A stretch of 64,000 nucleotides of DNA from Burkholderia seminalis DSM 23518 (GTDB taxonomy: Bacteria > Pseudomonadota > Gammaproteobacteria > Burkholderiales > Burkholderiaceae): positions 1-64,000 of the forward strand of contig NZ_CADFDK010000014.1 in the NCBI RefSeq assembly GCF_902832885.1, written 5' to 3'. Shown here piece after piece: positions 1-9,020 of the stretch (position 1 is the first letter of the stretch; every line of letters begins with the position of its first letter). Below the pieces are notes generated by a model. The model was not told where the DNA came from. It did not search any database and saw nothing but the letters and a program-made list of their open reading frames with translations. The translations under genes were made by a program, and so were the position numbers.

Positions 1-53
1 AGCGCAGTAATGCGTTCAGCTAACTGATACTAATTGCCCGTAAGGCTTGATCC
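1..53 (+). rRNA. rrl: 23S ribosomal RNA, 3' end only
   Basis: The first ~53 bases match the conserved 3' terminus of bacterial 23S rRNA: the CTAAC...TACTAAT block followed by GTAAGGCTTGATCCT corresponds to the E. coli end CTAACCGTACTAATGAACCGTGAGGCTTAACC. The rest of the gene lies left of the window. The 3' boundary is placed by analogy and may be off by a few bases. About 120 bp of spacer separates it from 5S. Confidence 0.9.
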
Positions 54-174
54 TATAACAAGTCTGTTTTACAGACAGCGGTTGAATGACCGCGATGTGC
101 TGATACGCACAACCCCAAAATTACTGCTTCTTCCAAGATTGGTTGTGCTGCGAAGTCAGCACAACAACCCTCTT

Positions 175-289
175 TGCCTGATGACCATAGCGAGTCGGTC
201 CCACCCCTTCCCATCCCGAACAGGACCGTGAAACGACTCTACGCCGATGATAGTGCGGATTCCCGTGTGAAAGTAGGTAATCGTCAGGC
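175..289 (+). rRNA. rrf: 5S ribosomal RNA
   Basis: The sequence begins TGCCTGATGACCATAGCGAG and ends GGTAATCGTCAGGC, so its two ends pair to form the 5S terminal helix. The internal CCCATCCCGAACAGG loop is the universally conserved 5S segment. Length is about 115 nt, normal for a beta-proteobacterium. It lies just after the 23S gene and before a strong hairpin, as the last gene of an rrn operon. Confidence 0.95.
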
Positions 290-301
290 TCCCTAAGCCA
301 G

Positions 302-332
302 AAACCCCCGCCCGAAAAGGCGGGGGTTTTTG
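302..332 (+). terminator. Rho-independent terminator of the rRNA operon
   Basis: A perfect G+C-rich inverted repeat (CCCCCGCC, a short CGAAAA loop, GGCGGGGG) is followed by TTTTT and preceded by A residues. It starts 13 bp after the 5S end. The flanking A and T runs could make it act in both directions, but the leftward methyltransferase gene ends 75 bp further on. Confidence 0.93.
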
Positions 333-406
333 CATTTCGGCGACGGAAATGCGCGTCGACGCAGAAAGGTGCTCGATTCATCGCATCCATTCGACGACAT
401 CCCGAC

Positions 407-1123
407 TCAAGATACGACGACCGTAAATTCGACCCCCGATTCAAAGTCCAGCGTCGTGGTCGAAAACCGCGGATCGTCGTCCAGGTATTGCTTGTAGGGT
501 CGAACGGCATCCTCGGCTGTGTACATGTTGTCGGCAAGCACGACCGATCCCGGGCGCAGCAGGTGCTCGATCTGCTTGAACAGTCTCAGATAAGCGTCGG
601 CCCAAACGTCGATGAATACCAGGTCGAAGGCCCCGTCCAATTCGGCAACGGTCTCGAATACGTCGCCCTCCCGCAAATCGACATAAGCGTCCAGGCCTGC
701 CGTTTTGGCGTGCGCGCGCAGATGTGCGCACTTGAGCGTGTCGCGCTCGGTCGCGACGACCACGCCGCGGCCCAACATGCGCAGCGCCTCCGCGAAATAG
801 AGCGTGGACACGCCGCGGGAACTGCCGAGTTCGAGGATTCGGGCCGGCCGTTGCGAAAGCACCATGTTGCGCAGGAATCTTCCCGTTTCCGCCGACACGG
901 CCAACGATAGCGGGCTGCCTTCCGAGGACTCGAAGTCTTCGCTGGACAACCCGAGCATTTCGAGAAATCGTCCCCGCAGCCGGGGAGCAAGCGCCTCGTA
1001 TTCGTCGCCGAGCGTCAGGAACGCTTCGTTCGATCCCTGGAACTGCGCGCGTGCGCGCGCGATGATTTCGGCTCGGCTCTCCTCATGAAGCCTTTGCAGA
1101 AGAGCGATGGTGGGTGGAGTCAT
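407..1123 (-). CDS. Class I SAM-dependent methyltransferase (O-methyltransferase, CCoAOMT-like fold)
   Basis: Predicted 238-aa cytosolic methyltransferase. The SAM-binding glycine motif ILELGSSRGVSTLYFAEAL is followed by an acidic residue at the end of the next strand (VVATERD) and by the post-motif LVFIDVWADAY, the arrangement seen in caffeoyl-CoA/catechol O-methyltransferase-like proteins. The metal-binding residues of true catechol methyltransferases are only partly evident (FIDVWAD, LADNM), so the substrate is unknown. The ATG at 1123 is preferred over upstream in-frame codons because an AGGGA Shine-Dalgarno lies about 6 bases before it. The gene is last in a leftward set with the ferredoxin, membrane protein and sigma factor genes; the ~100-bp gap before it leaves co-transcription uncertain. 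Confidence 0.8.
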   Translation of the reverse strand: MTPPTIALLQRLHEESRAEIIARARAQFQGSNEAFLTLGDEYEALAPRLRGRFLEMLGLSSEDFESSEGSPLSLAVSAETGRFLRNMVLSQRPARILELGSSRGVSTLYFAEALRMLGRGVVVATERDTLKCAHLRAHAKTAGLDAYVDLREGDVFETVAELDGAFDLVFIDVWADAYLRLFKQIEHLLRPGSVVLADNMYTAEDAVRPYKQYLDDDPRFSTTTLDFESGVEFTVVVS

Positions 1124-1226
1124 GTGCATTCCCTGGAGAGATTGATGAGGTCGACGACGCATCCAGCGACTGCTCCCTCCGCCGGGTTTCCCGCGCTGAG
1201 GTTCGGCCGCCGACCAACCGGCGATG

Positions 1227-1523
1227 CTACGTGCTTCGGGCGAGCGTGATGGCGCGTTCCGGACACGCCGTCACGCAAAGCCCGCATGACCGGCACGCAT
1301 GCGCATTCGGCGTGTAGGCGACTTTCATTCCATGCACGCGCAACTTCAGGCGATGCATCATGCCGAGGCCGACGTAGTCGGACTGATCGATGCGCCGGAT
1401 CTCGAATACGTTTTCCGGGCAAACGGTGACGCAATCCCCCTTGCCTTCGCAACGTTTCAGGTCGACGACCGGCGCAATCACCCCCGGCTTCTGTTTGCAG
1501 CTGCCCGTGGATCGTTCGCGCAT
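1227..1523 (-). CDS. Small two-cluster ferredoxin-like protein, first cluster lacks one Cys
   Basis: A 98-aa cytosolic iron-sulfur protein. The C-terminal site CRSCGLCVTACP is a complete CxxCxxCxxxCP [4Fe-4S] motif. The N-terminal site CEGKGDCVTVCP has the spacing of the same motif but Lys in place of the second Cys, so it may hold a [3Fe-4S] cluster as in seven-iron ferredoxins, or a four-iron cluster with another ligand. The start ATG has a GGGAGAG ribosome site, which rules out a longer upstream reading. It begins 2 bp after the stop codon of the small membrane protein gene, so the two are almost certainly co-transcribed. The redox partner is unknown. Confidence 0.82.
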   Translation of the reverse strand: MRERSTGSCKQKPGVIAPVVDLKRCEGKGDCVTVCPENVFEIRRIDQSDYVGLGMMHRLKLRVHGMKVAYTPNAHACRSCGLCVTACPERAITLARST

Positions 1524-1525
1524 GT

Positions 1526-1834
1526 TCACTCTCCCGTGCGCGGGTTGCTGCCCGATCGCCACGCGGCCCGAAAACGCTCGCGCTCTTCCGGCGTCATCGA
1601 TTCCCACTTGCGCCAGTGGCGTCGGCCGTGCCAGCCACGGTGTCCGCGGAATCCGCCGAACAGAATGCGGCTCAACACCAGCAGGCCCAGCGCATGGGCG
1701 AAGTCGATCGTCCGGGCGCCGACGAATAACGCCGGCATCACCCAGTTCCACAGCATCATGACGACCCATCCGAGCACGCCTATGGCGATCACCACGAGCA
1801 GTGCCTTGCCGGCACATCTGATTCGAAAATTCAT
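1526..1834 (-). CDS. Small inner-membrane protein of unknown function
   Basis: A 102-aa protein with two hydrophobic stretches (about residues 10-33 and 42-60) in a basic context, consistent with two membrane helices. The cytoplasmic or periplasmic tail is His/Arg-rich (GHRGWHGRRHWRKW) and ends in MTPEERERFRAAW, a motif common in small stress or metal-associated membrane proteins. It lies 12 bp downstream of the ECF sigma gene and 2 bp upstream of the ferredoxin gene. The position next to an ECF sigma factor invites an anti-sigma role, but no ZAS or other anti-sigma motif is visible, so function is open. Confidence 0.65.
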   Translation of the reverse strand: MNFRIRCAGKALLVVIAIGVLGWVVMMLWNWVMPALFVGARTIDFAHALGLLVLSRILFGGFRGHRGWHGRRHWRKWESMTPEERERFRAAWRSGSNPRTGE

Positions 1835-1846
1835 CCGTCGACTCCG

Positions 1847-2428
1847 TTAGTTGTCCAGTTCGTCATAAATGGGCTGCATCCGGGCGCGCAGATGCAGGAC
1901 CGCATAGCGTTTGCGCGCGAGCAGGGTATTGAGCGCGATACCGCTTTGCGCGGCCATCTCCTTGAAGGACTGCCCTTCCAGTTCATGCGCGATGAAAACC
2001 TCACGCTGATTGGCGGGCAACTCGTCGAGCGCATCCTGCAACGCCTTGAGCACCAGCGTGCGGGCGTAGAGCGCTTCGGGGCCGGCGTCGTGCGCCGGTA
2101 GCGCGAGGTCCAGCCGATACTCGCCGTCCGGTTCGTCTTCGGCTTCGAGCAGATCGGTCAGCGGCTGCTCCTTCTTCTTGCGAAAACGATCGATGATGCG
2201 GTTGCGCGCGGTACGGAACAGCCACGCGCTCGCCTGCTCGATCGGGGCAGGCAGCCGATACGCCTGCACGAATTCGTAAAACACATCCTGCAGGATGTCC
2301 TCGGCATCGTCCGGGTCGCGTATCCGGCGCCGGATGAAGCTCACTAGCCTCGATCGTTCACGCATCACCGTCGCCGTGATGTCGCGGTCTGGGTCGGTCA
2401 TCATGTGCGAAGTGGGTGGCGATTCCAT
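1847..2428 (-). CDS. ECF-family RNA polymerase sigma factor
   Basis: A 193-aa protein with both sigma-70 domains used by group 4 (ECF) factors. Region 2 spans about residues 28-90 with the core-binding motif DPDDAEDILQDVFYEFVQAY and the -10-recognition helix WLFRTARNRIIDRFRKKK. Region 4 spans about 135-185 with LPANQREVFIAHELEGQSFK and a helix-turn-helix (EMAAQSGIALNTLLARKR). No C-terminal sensory extension is present. It heads a tight cluster with a small membrane protein and a ferredoxin. ECF factors usually recognise their own promoter, so autoregulation from the 274-bp upstream gap is likely but not shown. The start could instead be Met9 or Met10. Confidence 0.9.
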   Translation of the reverse strand: MESPPTSHMMTDPDRDITATVMRERSRLVSFIRRRIRDPDDAEDILQDVFYEFVQAYRLPAPIEQASAWLFRTARNRIIDRFRKKKEQPLTDLLEAEDEPDGEYRLDLALPAHDAGPEALYARTLVLKALQDALDELPANQREVFIAHELEGQSFKEMAAQSGIALNTLLARKRYAVLHLRARMQPIYDELDN

Positions 2429-2702
2429 GCCTGTGAAGACGTTTCAGGCGCCCGGATATTGTGGCGCCGGTGAAAATCCGCTGCTGAACGCTTTCCCTCG
2501 ACGCACCACGGACAGTCGGCACGATAGTCCGATCTCGCCGAATCGACTCTGTCTTTTCCGACTTCGCAGCCCTGCCAACCTCTCGTCTGAACTGGTCAGG
2601 CCAGTCAGGCCTTAAGTTCCCGCCACCGCTGTCGTTAAACAGGACGTTGCCGGCCTTCGGCAACCCCATTCAAATAACGCGGTAACGGAGATCGAAGTCA
2701 TC

Positions 2703-4532
2703 ATGCTGTCCTCGATTCGTGCTCGGATACTTGCGACCTGCGTCGCCATCGTGGTCACGGCGCTGGCCGTGACGGGCGGACTGGTCTATTACGTCGTCAA
2801 GAACCACAACGACGAGGCCATCGACCAGAACCACAAGTCGATCCTCGCCGGCCACGCGCTCGCGATCAACGAATGGGTGGCCAGCAGGGCGCGGGCGACC
2901 CAGGCACTCGCCGACACGATCGCGATCGGCGAAGGCGACCCGCTGCCGGCATTGAAACTGCTCGGCAAGTCGGGTGGCTTCGAGGTGCTGACGCTTGGCT
3001 TGCCGGACAAGACTGCGTTCTCGAACGTCCCGCTCGCGCCCGGCTACGATCCGACCGCACGGCCCTGGTACAAGCAAGCCGTCAGCGCGGGCCAGCTGGT
3101 CGTGACGGCGCTCTACCGTGATGCGACGACCGGCAAGCCGGCCGTCGCGTTCGCGGTGCCCGTGGTGCGCGACGGCGCCGTGAAGGGCGTGCTGGCCGCC
3201 AGCCTGTTCATGGAGAGCGTGAGCGCGATCGTCACCTCCGTTCACCCGACACCGGCGAGTTTCGCGTTCCTGGTGGACAAGAGCGGGCGCGTGATCGCGT
3301 CGGCGAAGACCGACCTGATCATGAAACCTGCGACCGGCCTTTCGCCTGCGCTCGACTCCGATCACCTCGGCGCGCTGCAAACGGCGTCCGCGCCTGTCGC
3401 GGTCGACATCGACGGGGCCACCAAGCTGGTGCGCGCACAGCCGATCGCAGGCACCGACTGGTCGCTGGTCCTCGCGCTCGACAAGGCCGACGTGACGGCC
3501 GGCATGCGTGCGGTCGCGACCACGACGCTGGCTGCCATCCTGATCGTCGCCGTCATCGCGGCGGCGCTCGTCGGCGCGATGACGAACGCGGCTTTCAAGC
3601 GCATCCTGCTGGTTCGCGATGCGCTCATGGACGTCTCGAGCGGCAGCGGCGACCTGACGAAACGCCTGCCCGCCGACGGCGCGGACGAAGCCGCGCAGAT
3701 CGCGCATGCGTTCAACCTGTTCGCCGAAAAGATCAGCACGATCCTGCTGCAGATTCGCGAATTCAGCGAATCCGTCAACCTCGCGAGCGCCGAGATCGCA
3801 CAGGGCAACCAGGATCTGTCGAGCCGGACCGAACATGCGGCGTCGAGCTTGCAGGAGACGGCCGCCGCGCTCGAGGAAATCGCCGGCACGGCCCGCAACT
3901 CGGCCGATGCCGCCAGCCAGGTGAGCCGTCTGGCGGAATCCGCGTCGACTGTCGCGTTGCGCGGCGGCTCGGTCGTGAGCGAGGTCGTGTCGACGATGAA
4001 CGACATCACGCAAGCGTCCGGCGAAATCGCCAACATCGTCGGCGTGATCGACGGCATTGCGTTCCAGACCAACATCCTCGCGTTGAACGCCGCCGTCGAG
4101 GCAGCACGTGCGAACGAGCACGGCCGCGGCTTTGCGGTCGTCGCGGGCGAGGTGCGTGCACTCGCACAGCGCAGCGCGCAAGCCGCCAAGGAGATCAAGC
4201 AGCTGATTCACTCGTCGGTCGAGAAGATCGAGGGCGGCTCCGGACTCGTCCAGACGGCCGGGGCGACGATGGACGAGATCGTCGAGGGCGTGCGCGGCAT
4301 CACGGGCGTGATCGCCGAAATGACCGTGGCGGCGAAGGAGCAGAGCACGGGGCTCGAGCAGGTGAATCAGGCCGTGTCGCATCTCGACGACGCGACGCAG
4401 CAGAATGCGGCGCTCGTCGAGCAGTCGGCGGCCGCGGCGACGTTGTTGCGCGAGCAGGCTGCCAGGCTCGCGCAGACGGTCGGCGAGTTCAAGCTCGCGG
4501 ACAATCGTGCGTCGGCGTTGCAGCCCGCTTGA
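2703..4532 (+). CDS. Methyl-accepting chemotaxis protein with periplasmic dCache-type sensor
   Basis: A 609-aa chemoreceptor. A first membrane helix lies near residues 9-32. A ~240-residue periplasmic domain contains the [10 protein letters not shown] signature and a second PAS-like lobe ([12 protein letters not shown]), as in double-Cache sensors. A second helix (about 277-300) is followed by HAMP and a long cytoplasmic signalling coiled coil. The hairpin tip carries [20 protein letters not shown], the conserved CheA/CheW contact region. The PWYKQA pocket is often associated with amino-acid or amine ligands, but the ligand cannot be read from sequence. It is a single-gene unit with a GGAGAT ribosome site about 10 bases before the start. 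Confidence 0.93.
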   Translation: MLSSIRARILATCVAIVVTALAVTGGLVYYVVKNHNDEAIDQNHKSILAGHALAINEWVASRARATQALADTIAIGEGDPLPALKLLGKSGGFEVLTLGLPDKTAFSNVPLAPGYDPTARPWYKQAVSAGQLVVTALYRDATTGKPAVAFAVPVVRDGAVKGVLAASLFMESVSAIVTSVHPTPASFAFLVDKSGRVIASAKTDLIMKPATGLSPALDSDHLGALQTASAPVAVDIDGATKLVRAQPIAGTDWSLVLALDKADVTAGMRAVATTTLAAILIVAVIAAALVGAMTNAAFKRILLVRDALMDVSSGSGDLTKRLPADGADEAAQIAHAFNLFAEKISTILLQIREFSESVNLASAEIAQGNQDLSSRTEHAASSLQETAAALEEIAGTARNSADAASQVSRLAESASTVALRGGSVVSEVVSTMNDITQASGEIANIVGVIDGIAFQTNILALNAAVEAARANEHGRGFAVVAGEVRALAQRSAQAAKEIKQLIHSSVEKIEGGSGLVQTAGATMDEIVEGVRGITGVIAEMTVAAKEQSTGLEQVNQAVSHLDDATQQNAALVEQSAAAATLLREQAARLAQTVGEFKLADNRASALQPA

Positions 4533-4627
4533 CGACGCGCGTATCGGCTACCCGACATTCGCGGCATGGACGGGTGCGACACCTTCACCTGTGCGCGAAT
4601 GTCCGGACAGCCGGAACCGGGCGCAGC

Positions 4628-4999
4628 CTACATGACCTGCGAAGCGTGCCCGGCGACGATGCGCCAGCCCGTGCTCGAGCGGCGCCAGAGGCGCGTATAG
4701 GCAAACGTGCCGTCGAACGCGATGCCGTCGAAATGGCCGGCGAGTGTCGCTTTCGTCGTGGTCAGGATCATCGCGTCGATCGCGCAGGCGCGCATTTCGT
4801 GGACGTCGAGTTTCTCCAGGCGCAGCAGCTTCGCACGATGCACGGACAGGTCGTCTTCCTTGGAAATGATCTGGCCGGTCGGGGCGGTGAACACCAGATC
4901 GTCGTCCAGCAGTGTATCGAGCGCGTCGACGTCGTTGACCAGCATCGCCGCACGCAGCGCGGTTTCAAACGGTTCGATGACAGTACGGATTGCATCCAT
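4628..4999 (-). CDS. Nuclear transport factor 2 / SnoaL-like small protein (DUF4440-type)
   Basis: A 123-aa protein with the cone-shaped NTF2-like pattern: an N-terminal helix (IRTVIEPFETALRAAMLVND), DALDTLLDDDLVFTAPTGQI, and alternating strands ending in TGWRIVAGHAS, characteristic of the DUF4440/SnoaL_3 group. Such domains bind small hydrophobic ligands or act as ketosteroid-isomerase-like enzymes; no activity can be assigned here. The start at MDAIRT is set by a GAGGA ribosome site 6 bases upstream. It follows the membrane protein gene on the same strand with a 56-bp gap. Confidence 0.8.
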   Translation of the reverse strand: MDAIRTVIEPFETALRAAMLVNDVDALDTLLDDDLVFTAPTGQIISKEDDLSVHRAKLLRLEKLDVHEMRACAIDAMILTTTKATLAGHFDGIAFDGTFAYTRLWRRSSTGWRIVAGHASQVM

Positions 5000-5055
5000 G
5001 TCGGATCCTCGCTTCATCCCCGAAGGGTTGCACACGCAGCGGCGGCGGATAAAAC

Positions 5056-5655
5056 CTACCGCGCATTCGACAGCGATTGACGCCGGACCAGCATCACCAC
5101 GCAGATGCCGATCGACGCGATGACGTTGACGACCGGATAGAACGCGACCGCGCCACGCCACGTGTTCAGTGCCAGCAACGCCAGCGCGTACTTGAGCACG
5201 CACAGCGCGAAATAGGCGAGGCTTTCGCTCCACGGATCGCGGATCGTCTTGCGCACGGTCGGGCCGAGGCCGGCAAGCTCGATCAGCGTGACCAGGCAGA
5301 TCGAGATCGTCGGGTCGTCGGTCAGCATCCACAACGGCACGGCCGACAGCGCCGCGCCCAGAAAAACCCAGTCGAGGCCGGTCCAGCCGCGATCGCCGCG
5401 AAAGATGCTCGCCACCAGCGTCAGAAGGCACGTGACGGCAATCGCCGCCGTGCACCATGCGGACGGCCCCGCGCCTGCAGCGAACTGGCCGGCCGCCGCG
5501 ATCGCGGTGACGACCGACCAGACGAGCCACGTGAACAGATGCGGGCGAACGGTGCGCCGGTAGATCGCGAGCGCGTACGGAACCGCCGCCAGCAGGGACA
5601 CGGCCGTGCCGATCACGCCAAAGACCGAAGCGGCACCCTGATCGATACTCCCCAT
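5056..5655 (-). CDS. Polytopic membrane protein of unknown function
   Basis: A 199-aa integral membrane protein with about six hydrophobic segments. The internal organisation (ASVFGVIGTAVSLLAAVPYALAI, then RPHLFTWLVWSVVTAI) repeats in the second half as WMLTDDPTISICLVTLIEL followed by a PTVRKTIRDP linker, which suggests a tandem three-helix arrangement like PQ-loop/SWEET-type proteins. The prolines in VPYALAI and GPTVRKTIRDP support that comparison, but no family can be named firmly. The chosen start (MGSIDQ) lies well inside a longer open frame; the upstream part is low-complexity and does not look coding. It may be co-transcribed with the SnoaL-like gene. Confidence 0.7.
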   Translation of the reverse strand: MGSIDQGAASVFGVIGTAVSLLAAVPYALAIYRRTVRPHLFTWLVWSVVTAIAAAGQFAAGAGPSAWCTAAIAVTCLLTLVASIFRGDRGWTGLDWVFLGAALSAVPLWMLTDDPTISICLVTLIELAGLGPTVRKTIRDPWSESLAYFALCVLKYALALLALNTWRGAVAFYPVVNVIASIGICVVMLVRRQSLSNAR

Positions 5656-6042
5656 CGACGCAACCTCGTGCGGACTGGCCGACCAGTATGTGGTCGGACG
5701 GCGCGGGGCGCAACGTCGTGCCGACGCACTGTTGCGTAGCGTTTTCACGCAGGCTCGCACCGGAATGCCGAAGCAATCACCTCCAAAACGAACGGCGCCG
5801 CGATCGTGACGCGGCAGGAAAACCCCGCTGCACGACGATCGAATGGATAGAAATAACCTCGTCAGTGAGAAGAAAAACTGTTCTTTCAAATCTCCTTTTG
5901 ATCACCGACAGTTGGCCGACCGGACGACTGCCGCGATGCACGGCGGTCATGGGCCGAGGTCGTGGCCGCCAACGTCCGTCGTCGGGTAGAAGCCGGGCGG
6001 AGCACCCCACACTAGCGCCGGGTCGTCACAACGGAGCCTTGA
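5656..6042. other. Divergent intergenic region without a gene
   Basis: This 387-bp stretch separates the leftward membrane-protein gene from the rightward aldehyde dehydrogenase gene and must hold both promoters. Short reading frames here overlap on several strands and lack recognisable protein features. The central part (about 5840-5920) is noticeably more A+T-rich than its surroundings, as expected for promoter DNA. I could not identify a specific operator. Confidence 0.5.
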
Positions 6043-7548
6043 ATGAACCCAACTTCAACAGAAAGCCGTCAGCACGCGGACTGGAGACGTCTCGCGGCGC
6101 AGGTCGTCTCGAGAACGCTCGCGCATATCGGCGGGCGCGGCGTGCCGGCCCGCAGCGGGCGGACGTTCGCCGCGATCAATCCGGCGACCGAGGCCGTCAT
6201 CGCGGAAGTCGCGTCGTGCGGCGCGCCGGACGTCGACGATGCGGTGCGCGCCGCGCGCCACGCGTTCGAATCCGGCGTCTGGTCGCGCTGCGCGCCGGCC
6301 GAGCGCAAGCGCGTGCTGTGCCGGCTCGGCGAGCTCATCGCCGCGCATGGCGAAGAGCTCGCGCTGCTCGATTCGCTCAACATGGGCAAGCGCGTCGCGG
6401 ACGCGTTCGGCATCGACGTGCCGGCCGCGGGCGGCCTGTTCGGTTGGTATGGCGAAGCCGTCGACAAGCTGCACGGCGAAGTCGCGTCGGCCGATCCCGG
6501 TAACCTCGCGGTCGTCACGCGCGAACCGCTGGGCGTGGTCGGCGTGGTCGTGCCGTGGAATTTTCCGCTCGACATGGTCGCGTGGAAGGTGGCGCCGGCG
6601 CTTGCCGCCGGCAACAGCGTCGTGCTGAAGCCGGCGGAACAGTCGCCGCTGTCCGCGCTGCGTGTCGCGGAGCTGGCGCTCGAGGCCGGCCTGCCGCCCG
6701 GCGTGCTGAACGTCGTGCCGGGTGACGGCGAGACCGCGGGGCGCGCGCTCGGACTGCATCCCGACGTCGACGTACTCGCGTTCACGGGATCGACGGCCGT
6801 CGGCAAGAAATTCCTCGAGTACGCCGCGCAGTCGAACATGAAGCAGGTGTGGCTCGAATGCGGCGGCAAGAGCCCGAACCTTGTCTTCGACGATGCGGAC
6901 GATCTCGATCTCGCCGCACGCAAGGCGTGCTTCGGCATCTTCTTCAACCAGGGCGAAGTGTGTTCCGCGAACTCGCGGCTGCTGGTCCAGCGCTCGATCC
7001 ACGATGCGTTCGTCGACCGGCTGATTGCGCATGCCGCCGCATTCATGCCGGGCGATCCGCTCGATCCGTCGAGCGGGATGGGCGCGATCGTCGATGAGCA
7101 GCAGCATCGGCGCGTGCGTGAATGGATCGCGCGCGGCCGCGACAGCGCGACGCTCGCGATCGGCGGCGGCGCACCGCGTGTCGACGGCAAGGGCTACTTC
7201 ATCGAACCGACGATCTTCATCGACGTGCAGCCGGACGACGCGATCGCGCGCGAGGAAATCTTCGGACCGGTGCTGTCGGTGATGGCGTTCGATACCGAGG
7301 ACGAGGCCGTGCGGCTCGCGAACGATTCGATCTATGGGCTGGCCGCGTCGGTGTGGACCGGCAGCCTGTCGCGCGCGCATCGCGTATCGGGCCGGCTGCG
7401 GGCCGGCACGGTGTCCGTCAACACGGTCGATGCGCTGAGCGCGCAGACGCCGTTCGGCGGGTTCCGCCAGTCGGGCTTCGGCCGCGATCTGTCGCTGCAC
7501 GCGATCGACAAGTACACGGGCCTGAAGACGACCTGGATCAGCTACTGA
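6043..7548 (+). CDS. NAD(P)+-dependent aldehyde dehydrogenase, KauB/PuuC-like (aminoaldehyde substrates)
   Basis: A 501-aa cytosolic aldehyde dehydrogenase. Diagnostic residues are visible: PWNFPLDMVAWK (coenzyme pocket), the FTGSTAVGK Rossmann loop, the general base Glu272 in LECGGKSP and the catalytic nucleophile Cys307 in NQGEVCSAN. The C-terminal PFGGFRQSGFGRD is the usual tail motif. It resembles the 4-guanidinobutyraldehyde / gamma-glutamyl-gamma-aminobutyraldehyde dehydrogenase group (KauB, PuuC), which oxidises aldehydes produced by polyamine transamination. It sits 80 bp upstream of a SpuC-like aminotransferase, which supports that reading. A GGAG ribosome site lies 6 bases before the ATG. 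Confidence 0.9.
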   Translation: MNPTSTESRQHADWRRLAAQVVSRTLAHIGGRGVPARSGRTFAAINPATEAVIAEVASCGAPDVDDAVRAARHAFESGVWSRCAPAERKRVLCRLGELIAAHGEELALLDSLNMGKRVADAFGIDVPAAGGLFGWYGEAVDKLHGEVASADPGNLAVVTREPLGVVGVVVPWNFPLDMVAWKVAPALAAGNSVVLKPAEQSPLSALRVAELALEAGLPPGVLNVVPGDGETAGRALGLHPDVDVLAFTGSTAVGKKFLEYAAQSNMKQVWLECGGKSPNLVFDDADDLDLAARKACFGIFFNQGEVCSANSRLLVQRSIHDAFVDRLIAHAAAFMPGDPLDPSSGMGAIVDEQQHRRVREWIARGRDSATLAIGGGAPRVDGKGYFIEPTIFIDVQPDDAIAREEIFGPVLSVMAFDTEDEAVRLANDSIYGLAASVWTGSLSRAHRVSGRLRAGTVSVNTVDALSAQTPFGGFRQSGFGRDLSLHAIDKYTGLKTTWISY

Positions 7549-7628
7549 TTCGGCCCGGCGGGCCGCCAATGGCCGCGCCGGGCGGCACGACCGCGCTTTT
7601 ATCCCTACAACGCACCGGAGACTTGCCC

Positions 7629-9020
7629 ATGAATGCCCCCCACTTTCCGCATCGTACGACCCAGGACTATCAACGCAGCGACGCCGCGCATCACCTGCAT
7701 GCATTCGTCGACCAGAAGGCGCTGAACGAGGAGGGCGCGCGCGTGATGGTGCGCGGCGAAGGTGTATATCTATGGGACAACGACGGCAACCGCTATCTGG
7801 ACGGCATGTCCGGGCTGTGGTGTACCAACGTCGGTTATGGCCGGCCGGAGCTGGTCGACGCCGCCGCGCGGCAGATGAAGGCGCTGTCGTACTACAACAT
7901 GTTCTTTCATACGACCCACCCGTCGGTGATCGAACTGTCGGAGCGGCTGTTCGCGCTGCTCGGCAATCGCTTCAGCCATGTGGTGTATACCAATTCGGGT
8001 TCCGAATCGAATGAGGTACTGATCCGCACGGTACGGCGCTTCTGGGACGTGATGGGCCAGCCGGCGAAGAAGGTGCTGATCGGCCGCGTGAACGGCTATC
8101 ACGGGTCGACGGTCGGCAGTGCGTCGCTGGGCGGCATGGCGTTCATGCATGAAATGGGCGACCTGCCGATTCCGAACGTCACGCACGTCGACGAACCGTA
8201 CTGGTACGCGAACGGCGGCGACCTGAGCCCCGAGGCATTCGGCAGGCAGGCGGCGCTGTCGCTCGAGCGCAAGATCCTCGAGATCGGTGCGGACCGCGTC
8301 GCCGCCTTCGTCGCGGAGCCGTTCCAGGGGGCGGGCGGGATGATTTTCCCGCCGGACGGCTACTGGCAGGAGATCGAACGCATCTGCCGCCAGTATGACG
8401 TGCTGCTTTGCGCGGATGAAGTGATCGGCGGCTTCGGCCGTACCGGCGAGTGGTTCGCGCATCGTCACTTCGGCTTCGAACCCGACCTGATCTGCATGGC
8501 CAAGGGGTTGACGTCGGGTTATGTGCCGATGGGCGGCCTGATCATGAGCCGGCGCGTCGGCGATGCGCTGGTCGACAAGGGTGGCGTCTATGCGCACGGG
8601 CTGACGTATTCGGGGCACCCGGTCGCGGCCGCCGTCGCGCTGGCGAACCTCGACGTGCTCGAGCGCGAGGGCCTCGTCGAGCGGACGAGGACGGATACGG
8701 GCCCGTACCTGCAGAAGGCGCTGCGCGACGCATTCGACGGTCATCCGCTCGTCGGCGAGATTCAGGGTGTGGGCGCGGTCGGTGCGATCCAGTTCGCGAA
8801 GGACAAGGCGACGCGCGAGCGCTTCGAGAACGAGGCCGACCTGACCTGGCACAGCCGGACGGTCGGTTTCGAACTCGGTGCGATCGTGCGATCGACCAAC
8901 GGCCGCCTGATCGTTGCGCCGCCACTGGTGATCGATCATGCGCAGATCGACGAACTGGTCGGCACGATGCGCAAGGCGGTCGATGCGACCGCACGCGAAG
9001 TGCTCGGGATCGACTGCTGA
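7629..9020 (+). CDS. spuC: Class III aminotransferase, polyamine (putrescine):pyruvate type, SpuC-like
   Basis: A 463-aa PLP enzyme of fold type I. The class III signature is intact: CADEVIGGFGRTGEWF with the cofactor-binding Asp, and ICMAKGLTSGYVPMGG with Schiff-base Lys292. GSESNE and NGYHGSTVGSASLGG match the phosphate-binding region. The N-terminal GLWCTNVGYGR and the PYWYANGGD segment closely parallel Pseudomonas SpuC, which transfers the amino group of putrescine and related polyamines to pyruvate. The aldehyde product would be the substrate of the dehydrogenase encoded just upstream. Beta-alanine or another omega-amino acid is an alternative substrate, notable because the pyrimidine pathway nearby makes beta-alanine. 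A GGAG ribosome site precedes the start. Confidence 0.88.
   Translation: MNAPHFPHRTTQDYQRSDAAHHLHAFVDQKALNEEGARVMVRGEGVYLWDNDGNRYLDGMSGLWCTNVGYGRPELVDAAARQMKALSYYNMFFHTTHPSVIELSERLFALLGNRFSHVVYTNSGSESNEVLIRTVRRFWDVMGQPAKKVLIGRVNGYHGSTVGSASLGGMAFMHEMGDLPIPNVTHVDEPYWYANGGDLSPEAFGRQAALSLERKILEIGADRVAAFVAEPFQGAGGMIFPPDGYWQEIERICRQYDVLLCADEVIGGFGRTGEWFAHRHFGFEPDLICMAKGLTSGYVPMGGLIMSRRVGDALVDKGGVYAHGLTYSGHPVAAAVALANLDVLEREGLVERTRTDTGPYLQKALRDAFDGHPLVGEIQGVGAVGAIQFAKDKATRERFENEADLTWHSRTVGFELGAIVRSTNGRLIVAPPLVIDHAQIDELVGTMRKAVDATAREVLGIDC

Noticed and set aside
2670-4382. 570-codon leftward frame opposite the chemoreceptor gene
   Set aside because: Its His/Arg/Asp-rich composition is the typical antisense shadow of a high-G+C gene, and the opposite strand encodes a clear chemoreceptor.
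6055-7704. 549-codon leftward frame opposite the aldehyde dehydrogenase gene
   Set aside because: Arg/Asp-rich shadow without domain features; the plus strand has all aldehyde dehydrogenase catalytic residues.
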